NCBI GenBank assembly: GCA_017853785.1
Contig: JAFMIX010000024.1
Coordinates: 1-14,349 of the forward strand
Length of the DNA: 14,349 nucleotides
Source: Verrucomicrobiales bacterium
GTDB lineage: Bacteria > Verrucomicrobiota > Verrucomicrobiia > Limisphaerales > JAFMIX01
Direction: 5' to 3'
Below the pieces are notes generated by a model. It was not told the DNA's origin. It saw nothing but the letters and a program-made list of their open reading frames with translations, and searched no databases. This document shows positions 6,016 through 13,973 of the stretch, in pieces (positions within the stretch are counted from its first letter, which is position 1; each line of letters opens with the position of its first letter). A program made the position numbers and the translations under genes.

Positions 6016-6107
6016 CTTCATATAGGCGATGCAGCTCTGTCAAACTTGGTTTGCGGGTTCGGTGCAACGATAGACGGAACGACGTCACCTGCCAGTCACC
6101 AGTTCTG

Positions 6108-6136
6108 GGGACAACCAACCCATGGCGGAATAAATT
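6108..6136 (+). promoter_or_regulatory. Putative addBA promoter
   Basis: GGGACA (6108-6113), 17-base spacer, TAAATT (6131-6136), in the 201-base gap before addB. The predicted start near 6143 would give a leader of about 33 bases. TAAATT lies in the centre of the inverted repeat 6124-6146, so a protein bound there could control it. Confidence 0.35.
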
Positions 6137-6146
6137 TTCTTCCGCC
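6124..6146. repeat. Perfect inverted repeat around the putative addBA -10
   Basis: The arms GGCGGAA (6124-6130) and TTCCGCC (6140-6146) are perfect reverse complements around a 9-base AT-rich centre. It could be an operator, or a hairpin if transcription starts upstream. Confidence 0.55.
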
Positions 6147-6153
6147 GCCGCTC

Positions 6154-6166
6154 GTTTCCGGGAAAC
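6154..6166. repeat. Short palindrome just before the addB start
   Basis: GTTTCCGGGAAAC is a perfect dyad around one central base, ending 9 bases before the ATG at 6176. It occupies the place where a ribosome binding site would be. No Shine-Dalgarno is visible. Confidence 0.5.
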
Positions 6167-6175
6167 ATCTGCCCC

Positions 6176-9100
6176 ATGCACGCGCAATTTCTCCTCGGCC
6201 CGGCGGGCAGCGGCAAAACCTTCCGCTGCCTCGCCGAAATCCGTGATGAATTGCGCCGGTCACCCGACGGCCAGCCGCTGCTGTTCCTCGCCCCCAAGCA
6301 AGCCACCGCCCAACTCGAACGCCAGTTGCTCGCCGACAATTCCCTCGCCGGCTACACGCGCCTGCAGATCCTTTCTTTCGACCGCCTCGCCCAATTTCTC
6401 CTGGCCGAAGCCAGCCCCGCCACGCCCGATTGGCTCGACGACGAAGGCCGCGTCATGGTCCTCCGCGCCCTGCTCGCGCAAAACCAGACCAAGCTCCGCG
6501 TCTTCCACGCCACCGCGCGCCTCCCCGGTTTCGCGACGCGCCTGAGCCGCTTGCTCCGCGAACTCCAATGCAGCCAGATCTCCGCCGAACGCCTCACGCA
6601 CCTCGCCGCCAAAGTTTCCGGCCCGGCCCAGCTCCGTGACAAACTCCACGACTTCGCCCTGCTCCTCGGCGATTATCGCGACTGGCTCGCCGCGAACCAC
6701 CTCCACGACCCCGACACCGTCCTCGACGCCGCCACCGCCGCGCTCCGTGCTGCTGATTCTTCATTCCGCGTGGCGCGGCTTTGGCTTGATGGCTTCGCTG
6801 AAATGACCGCGCAGGAACTCGACCTTCTCACCGCCCTCCTGCCGCGTTGCGAACGCGCCACCCTCGCCTTCTGCCTCGGCGGCACGCCGACTGCCGAACC
6901 CTCCTGGCGTTCACCTTGGGCCGTCGTCGGCCAGACGTTTCAGCGCTGCCATCAGAGGCTCAAAGAAACTCCCGCCGCCCAAGTCACCGTCGAAACCCTG
7001 TCGTGCGACCCGCAAACGACCCGCTTCCAAGCAAGCGACCTGTTCCATCTCGGGCAAAGCTGGGCCGCCCCCCAGAATTACGCCCAGCCCACCTCGGCCA
7101 TCACCGCATTCACATGCGCAAACCCCGAAGCCGAGGCCACGCTCGCGGCACGGCAGATTTGCCGGCACATCCGCGGCGGGGGCCGTTTCCGCGACTGTGC
7201 TGTGCTCGTCCGCTCGCTGGTTGGCTACGCCGACACGCTCCGCCGCGTGTTCGCCCGCTACGAGATTCCCTATTTCCTCGACCGCCGCGAACCCGTCGCC
7301 CACCACCCGCTCGCCGAACTCACCCGCTCCGCGCTCCGCACCGTCGCCTACGGCTGGCGGCAAGCCGATTGGTTCGGCGCGCTCAAGACCGGCCTCGTCC
7401 CCGCGCGCGAGGAAGAGATCGACTGGCTCGAAAACGCCGCGCTCGAACACGGTTGGGACGGCAACCTCTGGCGGCAACCGCTCATCCTGCCGGAAAACAC
7501 TTCCATCGCCGCCGAAGCCGAACGCCTGCGCCAGAAATTGATTCCGCCCTTCGCCGCGCTCGCCCAAGCCGCCGCCGCGCCGCTCACCGGCATTCAACTC
7601 GCCGCCGCCCTCCGCGAACTCTGGCGCGACCTCGCCGCCGAAAAAATTCTGGAGACCTGGAGCGTAACGTCCGCCAATTCCGCACTCCGCACTCCGCACT
7701 CCGCACTTCACGCGACCGTCTGGGAACAATTGCAGCAGTGGCTTGACAATCTGGAGCACGCGTTCCCCGCCACCGCCCTGCCCGTCCGCGACTGGCTCCC
7801 CATCCTCGAAGCCGGTCTCGCCACCCTCACCGTCGGCGTCATCCCGCCCGCGCTCGATCAGGTGCTCGTCGGCGCGATCGACCGTTCGCGCAATCCCGAG
7901 CTGAAATTCGCCTGCGTCCTCGGCCTTAACGAAGGCGTCTTCCCCGCGCCGCCCAGCGAAGACCCGCTCCTCAACGAACTCGAACGCGACGCGCTCATTC
8001 TCGCCGACAAGAAACTCCGCCTCAGCCCCGGCACCCGTCATCGCCTCGGCCACGAATGGTTCTACGGCTACATCGCCTGCACCCGCGCCAGCGAACGCCT
8101 GCTGCTCACCTGCGCCGCCAGCGACTCCCGTGGCAACAAACTCAACCGCTCCGCGTTTTTCGACCACCTCGAGAAGATTTTCCCGGGCTTGAAGCCCGAA
8201 GCGTGGCAACCACCCGCCGGCTTCAGCGATATCGTCCATCCGTGCGAAAGCATCACGCCCGCGATCCGGCTGCAAAACGAAAGCATCACTCGCAGCCTGC
8301 CGGCGGAAGAGTTGTTTGCCTTGCCCAAACTCCAGCCCGCTCTCGCCCGCGCCCGCCAACTCGCCGCCGCCGAGCGCGACCACCTGCCGCCGGCCGCCGC
8401 CGAGCAGCTTTACGGCCACGAACTCCGCACCTCCATCAGCGCCCTCGAAGATTTCGCCGCCTGTCCGTTCAAGTTCTTTATCGGCCACGGCCTGCGCGCC
8501 CAGGAACGCAAACAATTCGAGCTCGACGCCCGCGAGCGGGGCTCGTTCCAGCACGAAGTCCTCACCGTCTTCCACAACGAACTCACCGCCGAAAACCTCC
8601 GCTGGCGTGACGTCTCGCCCGATGAAGCCCGCGCCCGCGTCCGCCGCATCGGCCAAAAACTGCTCGCGAGCTACCGCCAAGGACTTTTCACCGCCGACCC
8701 CGCGCGCAAGTTCTCCGGCGAACTCCTCCTCGGGGCGCTCGAAACGCTCATCGCCGTCCTCATCGGCTGGGCGCGCGATTACCAGTTCGACCCCGCGCTC
8801 GTCGAAGTCGGTTTCGGCCTCAAGGACAACCCCTGGCCCGCGCTCCGCGTGGATCTGGCCGCCGACCGCGCCCTGCTCTTGCGCGGCCGCATCGACCGCG
8901 TGGATGTGCTCCGCGACGGCGGCACTGAAGCCGCGCTCGCCGTCGTCGTGGATTACAAATCCAGCAGCCGCAAACCCGATCGCCTCAAGCTCCATCACGG
9001 CCTGCAACTTCAACTTCCCACCTACCTAGCCGTGCTGGAAAAACTTCCCGCCGCCGCGGAAACACTCGGCGCGAAAGCGCTCACGCCCGCCGGCGTTTTC

Positions 9101-9544
9101 TACGTCAACCTGCGCGGCGAATTCGAGTCCGCCAGCTCCCGCGCCGAAGCGCTTGCCGACCCCGCCGCCGCGCTCCGCGAAAGTTTCCAGCACGCCGGCC
9201 GCTACGATGAACACATCCTCGCGCAGCTCGACCCGCGCGAGAACGGCGAGCAATTCAAGACCAGTTCCCGCAGCCACGACCGCATGACCACCGCCGCGTT
9301 CCGCGAACTGCTTGATCGCGCCGTGGCGAACCTGCGCCGCTTCGGCGCCGAAATCTTCTCCGGCAGCATCGCGCCCGCGCCGTATCGCAAAGGCGCTGAA
9401 ACCGCGTGCTCGCGCTGCGATTACGCCAACGTCTGCCGCTTCGATGCTTGGACGCAGCCTTTCCGCACCTTGGCCGAGCCGCCGAAGCCCGTCGCGCCAG
9501 AAGCGCCCGCCGCAAAACCGCAGCGCGGAGGAAAAAAATCATGA
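6176..9544 (+). CDS. addB: AddB-type ATP-dependent helicase/exonuclease subunit B (PD-(D/E)XK nuclease, Fe-S)
   Basis: A 1122-residue protein, typical AddB/RexB size. AddB pairs with AddA to unwind and resect double-strand DNA ends before RecA loading. It begins MHAQFLLGPAGSGKT, with the Walker A motif at the extreme N-terminus as in AddB. The UvrD-like helicase core fills about residues 1-700. The C-terminal nuclease carries GRIDRVD (D907), VVDYKSS (D926, K928) and the following GLQLQLPTYL (QxxxY) motif. Four cysteines fit the AddB iron-sulphur staple: C763 (AACPFKFF) before the nuclease and C1078, C1081, C1087 after it. All key residues are therefore present. Oddity: a heptamer tandem repeat at 7681-7708 encodes an SALRTPHSALHA linker near residue 505. 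There is no Shine-Dalgarno, but two dyads lie upstream. Its stop overlaps addA by ATGA, so the two are translated together. Confidence 0.93.
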   Translation: MHAQFLLGPAGSGKTFRCLAEIRDELRRSPDGQPLLFLAPKQATAQLERQLLADNSLAGYTRLQILSFDRLAQFLLAEASPATPDWLDDEGRVMVLRALLAQNQTKLRVFHATARLPGFATRLSRLLRELQCSQISAERLTHLAAKVSGPAQLRDKLHDFALLLGDYRDWLAANHLHDPDTVLDAATAALRAADSSFRVARLWLDGFAEMTAQELDLLTALLPRCERATLAFCLGGTPTAEPSWRSPWAVVGQTFQRCHQRLKETPAAQVTVETLSCDPQTTRFQASDLFHLGQSWAAPQNYAQPTSAITAFTCANPEAEATLAARQICRHIRGGGRFRDCAVLVRSLVGYADTLRRVFARYEIPYFLDRREPVAHHPLAELTRSALRTVAYGWRQADWFGALKTGLVPAREEEIDWLENAALEHGWDGNLWRQPLILPENTSIAAEAERLRQKLIPPFAALAQAAAAPLTGIQLAAALRELWRDLAAEKILETWSVTSANSALRTPHSALHATVWEQLQQWLDNLEHAFPATALPVRDWLPILEAGLATLTVGVIPPALDQVLVGAIDRSRNPELKFACVLGLNEGVFPAPPSEDPLLNELERDALILADKKLRLSPGTRHRLGHEWFYGYIACTRASERLLLTCAASDSRGNKLNRSAFFDHLEKIFPGLKPEAWQPPAGFSDIVHPCESITPAIRLQNESITRSLPAEELFALPKLQPALARARQLAAAERDHLPPAAAEQLYGHELRTSISALEDFAACPFKFFIGHGLRAQERKQFELDARERGSFQHEVLTVFHNELTAENLRWRDVSPDEARARVRRIGQKLLASYRQGLFTADPARKFSGELLLGALETLIAVLIGWARDYQFDPALVEVGFGLKDNPWPALRVDLAADRALLLRGRIDRVDVLRDGGTEAALAVVVDYKSSSRKPDRLKLHHGLQLQLPTYLAVLEKLPAAAETLGAKALTPAGVFYVNLRGEFESASSRAEALADPAAALRESFQHAGRYDEHILAQLDPRENGEQFKTSSRSHDRMTTAAFRELLDRAVANLRRFGAEIFSGSIAPAPYRKGAETACSRCDYANVCRFDAWTQPFRTLAEPPKPVAPEAPAAKPQRGGKKS
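7681..7708 (+). repeat. Heptamer tandem repeat (CGCACTC, four copies) inside addB
   Basis: Units are 7681-7687, 7688-7694, 7695-7701 and 7702-7708, the last reading CGCACTT. They are in frame with addB only because of the present copy number: gain or loss of one 7-base unit would shift the frame. The encoded NSALRTPHSALHA looks like a linker and lies between helicase blocks and away from the nuclease motifs. Confidence 0.8.
9527..9531 (+). promoter_or_regulatory. Shine-Dalgarno of addA
   Basis: GGAGG with a 9-base spacer before the ATG at 9541, located inside the addB end. It is the only consensus Shine-Dalgarno I see in the window and fixes the addA start. Confidence 0.8.
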
Positions 9545-12500
9545 GTCGGCTCACCGCCCAGCAAAACGCCGCCGTGACCGCGCGCGGCAATGTGCTCGTC
9601 GCCGCCGGCGCGGGCACGGGCAAGACCCACACCGTCACCGCACGCTGCCTTGATCTCATCCTCCGCGAGCGCGACCCGGAAGGAAACCGCTGCTCCGTCG
9701 AAAACATTTTGATGGTCACGTTCACCGAAGCGGCCGCGGCGGAGATGCGCGACCGCATCCGCAAAGCCCTGCATGCAGCGCCGGCGACCGCCGCGGAAGC
9801 CGAGGAGAACCACCTCGCTGAACAACTCGCGCTGCTGGAGACCGCGCCCATCTCCACGCTGCACAGCTTTTGCCTCGGACTCATCCGTCGCAATTTCCAT
9901 GCGCTCGGCCTCGACCCGCAGTTCACCGTCCTCGACGAATCGCAGACCAAGCCGCTCATCCACGCCGTGCTGGATGAATTGTTCAAACGGCACTACGCCG
10001 GAACGACGCTCAACTCCGCCGCCGTCCGCGAACTCGTCCGTCACTACGGCAACGGCAGCGGCGACGACGGCATCCGCCACCTCGTCGTGCAGATCCACCG
10101 CCACGCGCAGACGCTCGCCGCGCCAGCCGCCTGGTTCGCGCAACAGATCGCCGCCGTCCGCGCCTCAGCCCCCGATGGCTGGCGCGCGGCACTCGTGAAG
10201 GGCATCGCCGAATGGGCGGAACTCTGGCGCGAACCCGTCGCGGCGCGCGCCGCTGAAAGCACGAATGTCGCCGCCAGCCTCGCTGCGTTGAACGCCTTGC
10301 CGGCAGACGCCAACTTCGCCGCCGGCGCGGCCGCCGTGGAACGCATCGTCGCCGCCGACACCGCCGAATGGAAGCGCGGCACGAAAGGTCGGTGCCGCGA
10401 CCCGCTGGAAAAGTTTTTCGCGGCCGCTGCATTCCTGCACGAACTCACCCGCGATGCCGGCGCGGCGCTCGCGCAGGATTGGGCGTGGACGCGCACGCAT
10501 CTGCTCACGTTGCTGGAACTCGCGCAGGAGTTCACCGCCGACTTCACTGCGGCGAAGCGCGAGCTGGGCGGCATCGACTTCGCGGATCAGGAGCAACTGG
10601 CCTTGGAGCTTTTGCGGGACGCAAAGATCGCTGCGGCGTGCCGCGAGAAATACAAATTTGTCTTCGTGGACGAATGCCAGGACATCAACGCCGCGCAGGA
10701 CGCCATCCTCCGCGCCGTGAGCAGCGCCGGCGCGGCGGCAAACCGCTTCCTCGTCGGCGACGTGAAACAGAGCATCTACCGCTTCCGCCTCGCCGATCCG
10801 CGCATTTTCCAGGATTACGAAACGCGCTGGAGCGACAGCAAAACCGGCCAGAAGCTGCCGCTCGCGGAAAATTTCCGCAGTCGCGAGGCGTTGCTGCACT
10901 TCATCAATCCGCTGTTTCGCGCGCTGATGCGTCCCGTCATCGGCGGGCTGCATTACGACGCAACGGCGGAACTACAGTTCGGCGACCGCACCGGGCGCAC
11001 GCCGCTCACGCGCGCCGCCGACGTCGCGCCGCGCGTGGAGTTGCACATCATCACCAAAGACACCGACGCCAACGATGCTGCCGAGCCGGACGCCGCGCCC
11101 GAACCCGGCGCGAAGCCAAATGACCTGCCCGACTTGCAATCCACCGAACGGGAGGCGCGGCTCATCGCGCGGCGTTTGCGCGAATTGAAGGAATCCGGCC
11201 ATCAGATCTGGGACAAAGACAAAAAAGATTTCCGCGCCGTGGAATACCGCGACATGGTCGTGCTGGCGCGCGGCGTGGCGGGGCGTGCGGAGATCTTTGC
11301 GAAGGCCTTCCATCAAAGCGGCGTGCCGCTGCACGCGGCGCGGGCGGGCTTCCTTGACGCCATCGAGGTCGCGGACTTGCTGAATCTGCTGCGGCTGCTG
11401 GACAATCCGTTGCAAGACGTGCCGCTGCTGGCCGTGTTGCGCTCGCCGTTGGCCGGGCTTTCGGCGGCGGAACTCGTGGCCGTGCGCCTCGCGCAGCGGG
11501 ACGGCTTGCTGTGGTTCGCCTTGCAAAAATCTTCCGCTGGCCTCAGCCCGAAAGTTCAGACTTTCCTCAAGCAGTTCCATCGCTGGCGCGAGCTGGTGCG
11601 CCACACTTCGCTCACGCACTGCCTCGAAACCGCGCTGACGGAGACGCATTACGAAGCGTGGTTGCTGGCGGGCGAACGCGGCGCGGAGCGCGCGGCCAAC
11701 GTGCGGCGGCTCGTGGAGTTGGCGCGGCGGTACGATCCGTTCCAACGCGAAGGGCTGTTCCGCTTCCTGCGCTTCATCGCGGAACAGGAGGAAGCCGAGG
11801 TGCGACACGAACCCGCGGCGGCGGCTTCCGACAACGCGGTGCGGCTGATGACCATCCACGCGAGCAAGGGACTCGAGTTCCCCGTCGTCGCGCTGGCCGG
11901 GCTGGGCTCGCGGTTCAACATGCGCGACCTCAGCGCGGATATCTTGCTGGATGACGAACTCGGACTCTGCCCGAGAGTATTGCCGCCGGATTCACGCCGG
12001 CGTTATCCGAGCGCCGCGCACTGGCTGGCGGCGCAACGCGAAAAACGCGCGCTGCTCGGCGAGGAGATGCGCTTGTTCTACGTTGCGCTGACGCGGGCGC
12101 GCGACACGCTTCTGCTCTGCGGCACGGCGGCGAAGCAGGATGAAGCCGCGCGCTGGCGCGAGCCGGCGGTCGTCGCCGACCACGCATTGCTTCAGGCCAC
12201 CACTCCGCTCGACTGGCTGCGGCTTTGGTTTGCGCAATCGGTGGCGGCGGATTCGTGGAGCGGGGCCGCGGGCGCGAACGAGCTGCTGCGCTGGGAATTC
12301 CACCATCCGCTGGATGAACGTTTCGCGCTGGCGGAGAACGCGACCCCGCTGGATACCGACAACGTGACGCCGCCGAACGCCATCGAACTGGCCGCGTTGA
12401 AGGAATTGCTCGCGCAAACCTATCCGCACGCCGGCGCGACGTTGGAGCCGGCGAAGGCGACTGTTTCGGCACTGCGCCGCTGCGCTTTGGAAGCGGACGC

Positions 12501-13110
12501 GGAAGCGCAGCGGATGTTCAATTTTCCGCGGACTTCCGCCGCGCCCAATCGGCGCGCCGGCGCGCTCACGGCGGCAGCGGTGGGCACGGCGCACCACGCG
12601 TTCTTGCAATCGTTCGCGCTGGACCGGTTGGTGACCGCACTCGATCTGCGCAACGAGGCGGCGACACTCGTGCGCGCCGGAGCGCTGTCTGCCGAGCAGG
12701 AAGCGGTGCTGGATTACGGCGACCTCGAAGCGTTCTGGCAGTCCGAGGTGGGGCTCAGGATTCTCGCGCAGCGGGGAAACGTCCACCGCGAGATGCCGTT
12801 CACAGCGCGGATGAGCGCGGTGGAATTGCAGGAACTGGGCCTATCGCCGGCGGGTTCGGCTTTGGCGGAGGGGGAATTCCTCGTGGTCCAAGGCATCGCG
12901 GACCTGGTGGTACTGCTGCCGCAGGAAATCTGGCTGCTGGATTACAAGACGGACGCGGCGGATGCGGACGGGCTCAAGGAAAAAATCCACGCTTACGCGC
13001 CGCAACTTCAGCTCTACGCGCTGGCCTTGGAGAAGATCTACCGGCGACCGGTCCGAAACTGCTGGCTGCACTTCCTCAAGGCGCGGCAGACGGCGGCGGT
13101 GGAGCTTTAG
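9541..13110 (+). CDS. addA: AddA-type ATP-dependent helicase/nuclease subunit A (UvrD/REP family)
   Basis: A 1189-residue protein, the normal AddA length: an SF1 3'-5' helicase fused to a PD-(D/E)XK nuclease, partner of AddB in recombinational repair. Helicase motifs in order: Q-motif LTAQQNAAV, Walker A VAAGAGTGKTHTV (K28), motif Ia NILMVTFTEAAAAEMRDRI, and ISTLHSFC. Next come motif II VFVDECQDINAAQ (D377, E378), motif III FLVGDVKQSIYRFRLADP, motif IV LAENFRSREALL, motif V VRLMTIHASKGLEFPVVAL, and motif VI EEMRLFYVALTRARDTLLL. The nuclease has GTAHHAFLQSF, GIADLVV (D1121), LLDYKTD (D1134, K1136) and QLQLYALAL. No catalytic residue is missing. The start at 9541 is fixed by the ATGA overlap with addB and by a GGAGG nine bases upstream. 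The frame is open upstream inside addB but that is a shadow. Its stop overlaps the stop of the convergent GrpE-like gene by four bases. Confidence 0.97.
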   Translation: MSRLTAQQNAAVTARGNVLVAAGAGTGKTHTVTARCLDLILRERDPEGNRCSVENILMVTFTEAAAAEMRDRIRKALHAAPATAAEAEENHLAEQLALLETAPISTLHSFCLGLIRRNFHALGLDPQFTVLDESQTKPLIHAVLDELFKRHYAGTTLNSAAVRELVRHYGNGSGDDGIRHLVVQIHRHAQTLAAPAAWFAQQIAAVRASAPDGWRAALVKGIAEWAELWREPVAARAAESTNVAASLAALNALPADANFAAGAAAVERIVAADTAEWKRGTKGRCRDPLEKFFAAAAFLHELTRDAGAALAQDWAWTRTHLLTLLELAQEFTADFTAAKRELGGIDFADQEQLALELLRDAKIAAACREKYKFVFVDECQDINAAQDAILRAVSSAGAAANRFLVGDVKQSIYRFRLADPRIFQDYETRWSDSKTGQKLPLAENFRSREALLHFINPLFRALMRPVIGGLHYDATAELQFGDRTGRTPLTRAADVAPRVELHIITKDTDANDAAEPDAAPEPGAKPNDLPDLQSTEREARLIARRLRELKESGHQIWDKDKKDFRAVEYRDMVVLARGVAGRAEIFAKAFHQSGVPLHAARAGFLDAIEVADLLNLLRLLDNPLQDVPLLAVLRSPLAGLSAAELVAVRLAQRDGLLWFALQKSSAGLSPKVQTFLKQFHRWRELVRHTSLTHCLETALTETHYEAWLLAGERGAERAANVRRLVELARRYDPFQREGLFRFLRFIAEQEEAEVRHEPAAAASDNAVRLMTIHASKGLEFPVVALAGLGSRFNMRDLSADILLDDELGLCPRVLPPDSRRRYPSAAHWLAAQREKRALLGEEMRLFYVALTRARDTLLLCGTAAKQDEAARWREPAVVADHALLQATTPLDWLRLWFAQSVAADSWSGAAGANELLRWEFHHPLDERFALAENATPLDTDNVTPPNAIELAALKELLAQTYPHAGATLEPAKATVSALRRCALEADAEAQRMFNFPRTSAAPNRRAGALTAAAVGTAHHAFLQSFALDRLVTALDLRNEAATLVRAGALSAEQEAVLDYGDLEAFWQSEVGLRILAQRGNVHREMPFTARMSAVELQELGLSPAGSALAEGEFLVVQGIADLVVLLPQEIWLLDYKTDAADADGLKEKIHAYAPQLQLYALALEKIYRRPVRNCWLHFLKARQTAAVEL

Positions 13111-13937
13111 AGAAGCGTCGGCTCTTCGGCGCCGGCGGGTTTGGGCTTCGGGGCGGCTTCGACGGCAACCTCCTGCAATTTCACGAGCGCGGGACGCAGC
13201 AACCGGCCTTGGTAGGTGTAACCGGCGGCGAGAGTTTCGCCGACAAGCGCACCGGCGGGGGCGGTTTCAGCATCAAGCAGCTTGTGCCGTTCGCCATCGA
13301 ACGGTTCATTGGGTTCAACGGCGTAGGGAGTGAGGCCGATGCGCCGGACGATGTCGCGGCAGGCGTTTTGGAAATGGCTAAGCTGCGCGACCAGTTCCGG
13401 CTGGCCGGAGCGCGCCCCGGCTTGATGCAGCGCGAAGATGTGGTCGAGGATGCGGACGACGACCTGCAGCCATTCACCTTCGGCGCGACGGGCTTTGTCC
13501 GCTTCGAGGCGGAGTGCCGCTTTCTCGGTGTCGTTGGCCTGCTTCATGAAGCCGGTGAAGTTCGCGACTTCATCGGTCATCTGCGCGACAATCTCCTTGG
13601 CGGAGGCAGCGGTCTTGCCGGCGGCGGATTGCACGTCCTGCCACTGGGCGGTGGCGCCGCTGATCTGCTGGGCGAGGGCCTTGAGGTTGTCGAGCTGCGC
13701 GACGGCGTCGGTGAGTTCGCGGGCTTCGGCGAATTTGAGCGCGGCGCGGTATTCCAACACAAACGGGGCCACCAAAATCAGGGCGCCCGCCACGACCGCG
13801 GCAACGACAAGGCTCAGTTGCACGAGGTTCAGCGCGGGCGCATTCAGCTGCACGATGTAGGCGGCGATTCCCAGCAGCAAGGCGGTGCCGAGATAAAAAG
13901 GCCACTTGGCCAGCGCGGGCGCGGGGCGATCAGTCAT
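13107..13937 (-). CDS. Membrane-anchored GrpE-like protein
   Basis: A 276-residue protein with an unusual layout. Two hydrophobic helices (about 13-29 and 38-61) form an N-terminal membrane anchor. A long helical, probably coiled-coil stretch follows (about 62-160, rich in Ala, Gln, Glu and Lys). Then comes a segment with WLQVVVRILDHIFALHQ and a C-terminal GrpE-type beta domain. The signature there is PFDGERHKLLDAETAPAGALVGETLAAGYTYQGRLLRPALVKL, matching the GrpE PFDP..H ... G.V.EVL..GY....RVLRPA.V pattern. GrpE is the nucleotide exchange factor of DnaK. A classic GrpE is cytosolic with no membrane helix, so this is probably a second, membrane-tethered copy. Without a neighbouring dnaK or dnaJ its partner is unknown. 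The final 20 residues are a Pro/Lys/Glu tail. ATG at 13937 is preceded by a promoter-like pair and no Shine-Dalgarno. It is convergent with addA. Confidence 0.85.
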   Translation of the reverse strand: MTDRPAPALAKWPFYLGTALLLGIAAYIVQLNAPALNLVQLSLVVAAVVAGALILVAPFVLEYRAALKFAEARELTDAVAQLDNLKALAQQISGATAQWQDVQSAAGKTAASAKEIVAQMTDEVANFTGFMKQANDTEKAALRLEADKARRAEGEWLQVVVRILDHIFALHQAGARSGQPELVAQLSHFQNACRDIVRRIGLTPYAVEPNEPFDGERHKLLDAETAPAGALVGETLAAGYTYQGRLLRPALVKLQEVAVEAAPKPKPAGAEEPTLL

Positions 13938-13943
13938 GCGCGG

Positions 13944-13973
13944 ATGTTACGCGGAAGCGGATGGGAAGTTCAA
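13944..13973 (-). promoter_or_regulatory. Putative promoter of the GrpE-like gene
   Basis: On the minus strand TTGAAC (13968-13973), 18-base spacer, TAACAT (13944-13949), then 6 bases to the ATG at 13937. It begins immediately after the stop codon of the gene entering from the right. Confidence 0.45.

Noticed and set aside
6015..6043. Perfect TTGACA on the minus strand (6038-6043)
   Set aside because: The only -10-like hexamers are at a 13-15 base spacing, and transcription would begin inside the terminator hairpin.
5975..6175. Known structured RNA (6S, SRP RNA, tmRNA) in the lnt-addB spacer
   Set aside because: I looked for their conserved cores on both strands and found none. Only the hairpins listed are visible.
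5981..6187. Minus-strand 68-codon frame ending EEPDTSVRLFFF
   Set aside because: Its C-terminus is the translated terminator hairpin and T-tract, and it overlaps the addB start. It is not a credible protein.
7681..7708. Possible CRISPR-like array
   Set aside because: The units are 7 bases with no spacers; it is a simple tandem repeat in coding DNA.
6911..9013. 700-codon open frame on the minus strand inside addB
   Set aside because: It is antisense to a gene with complete motifs. Its composition (Glu, Gly, Ala rich, no domain) is what an antisense frame of GC-rich coding DNA gives.
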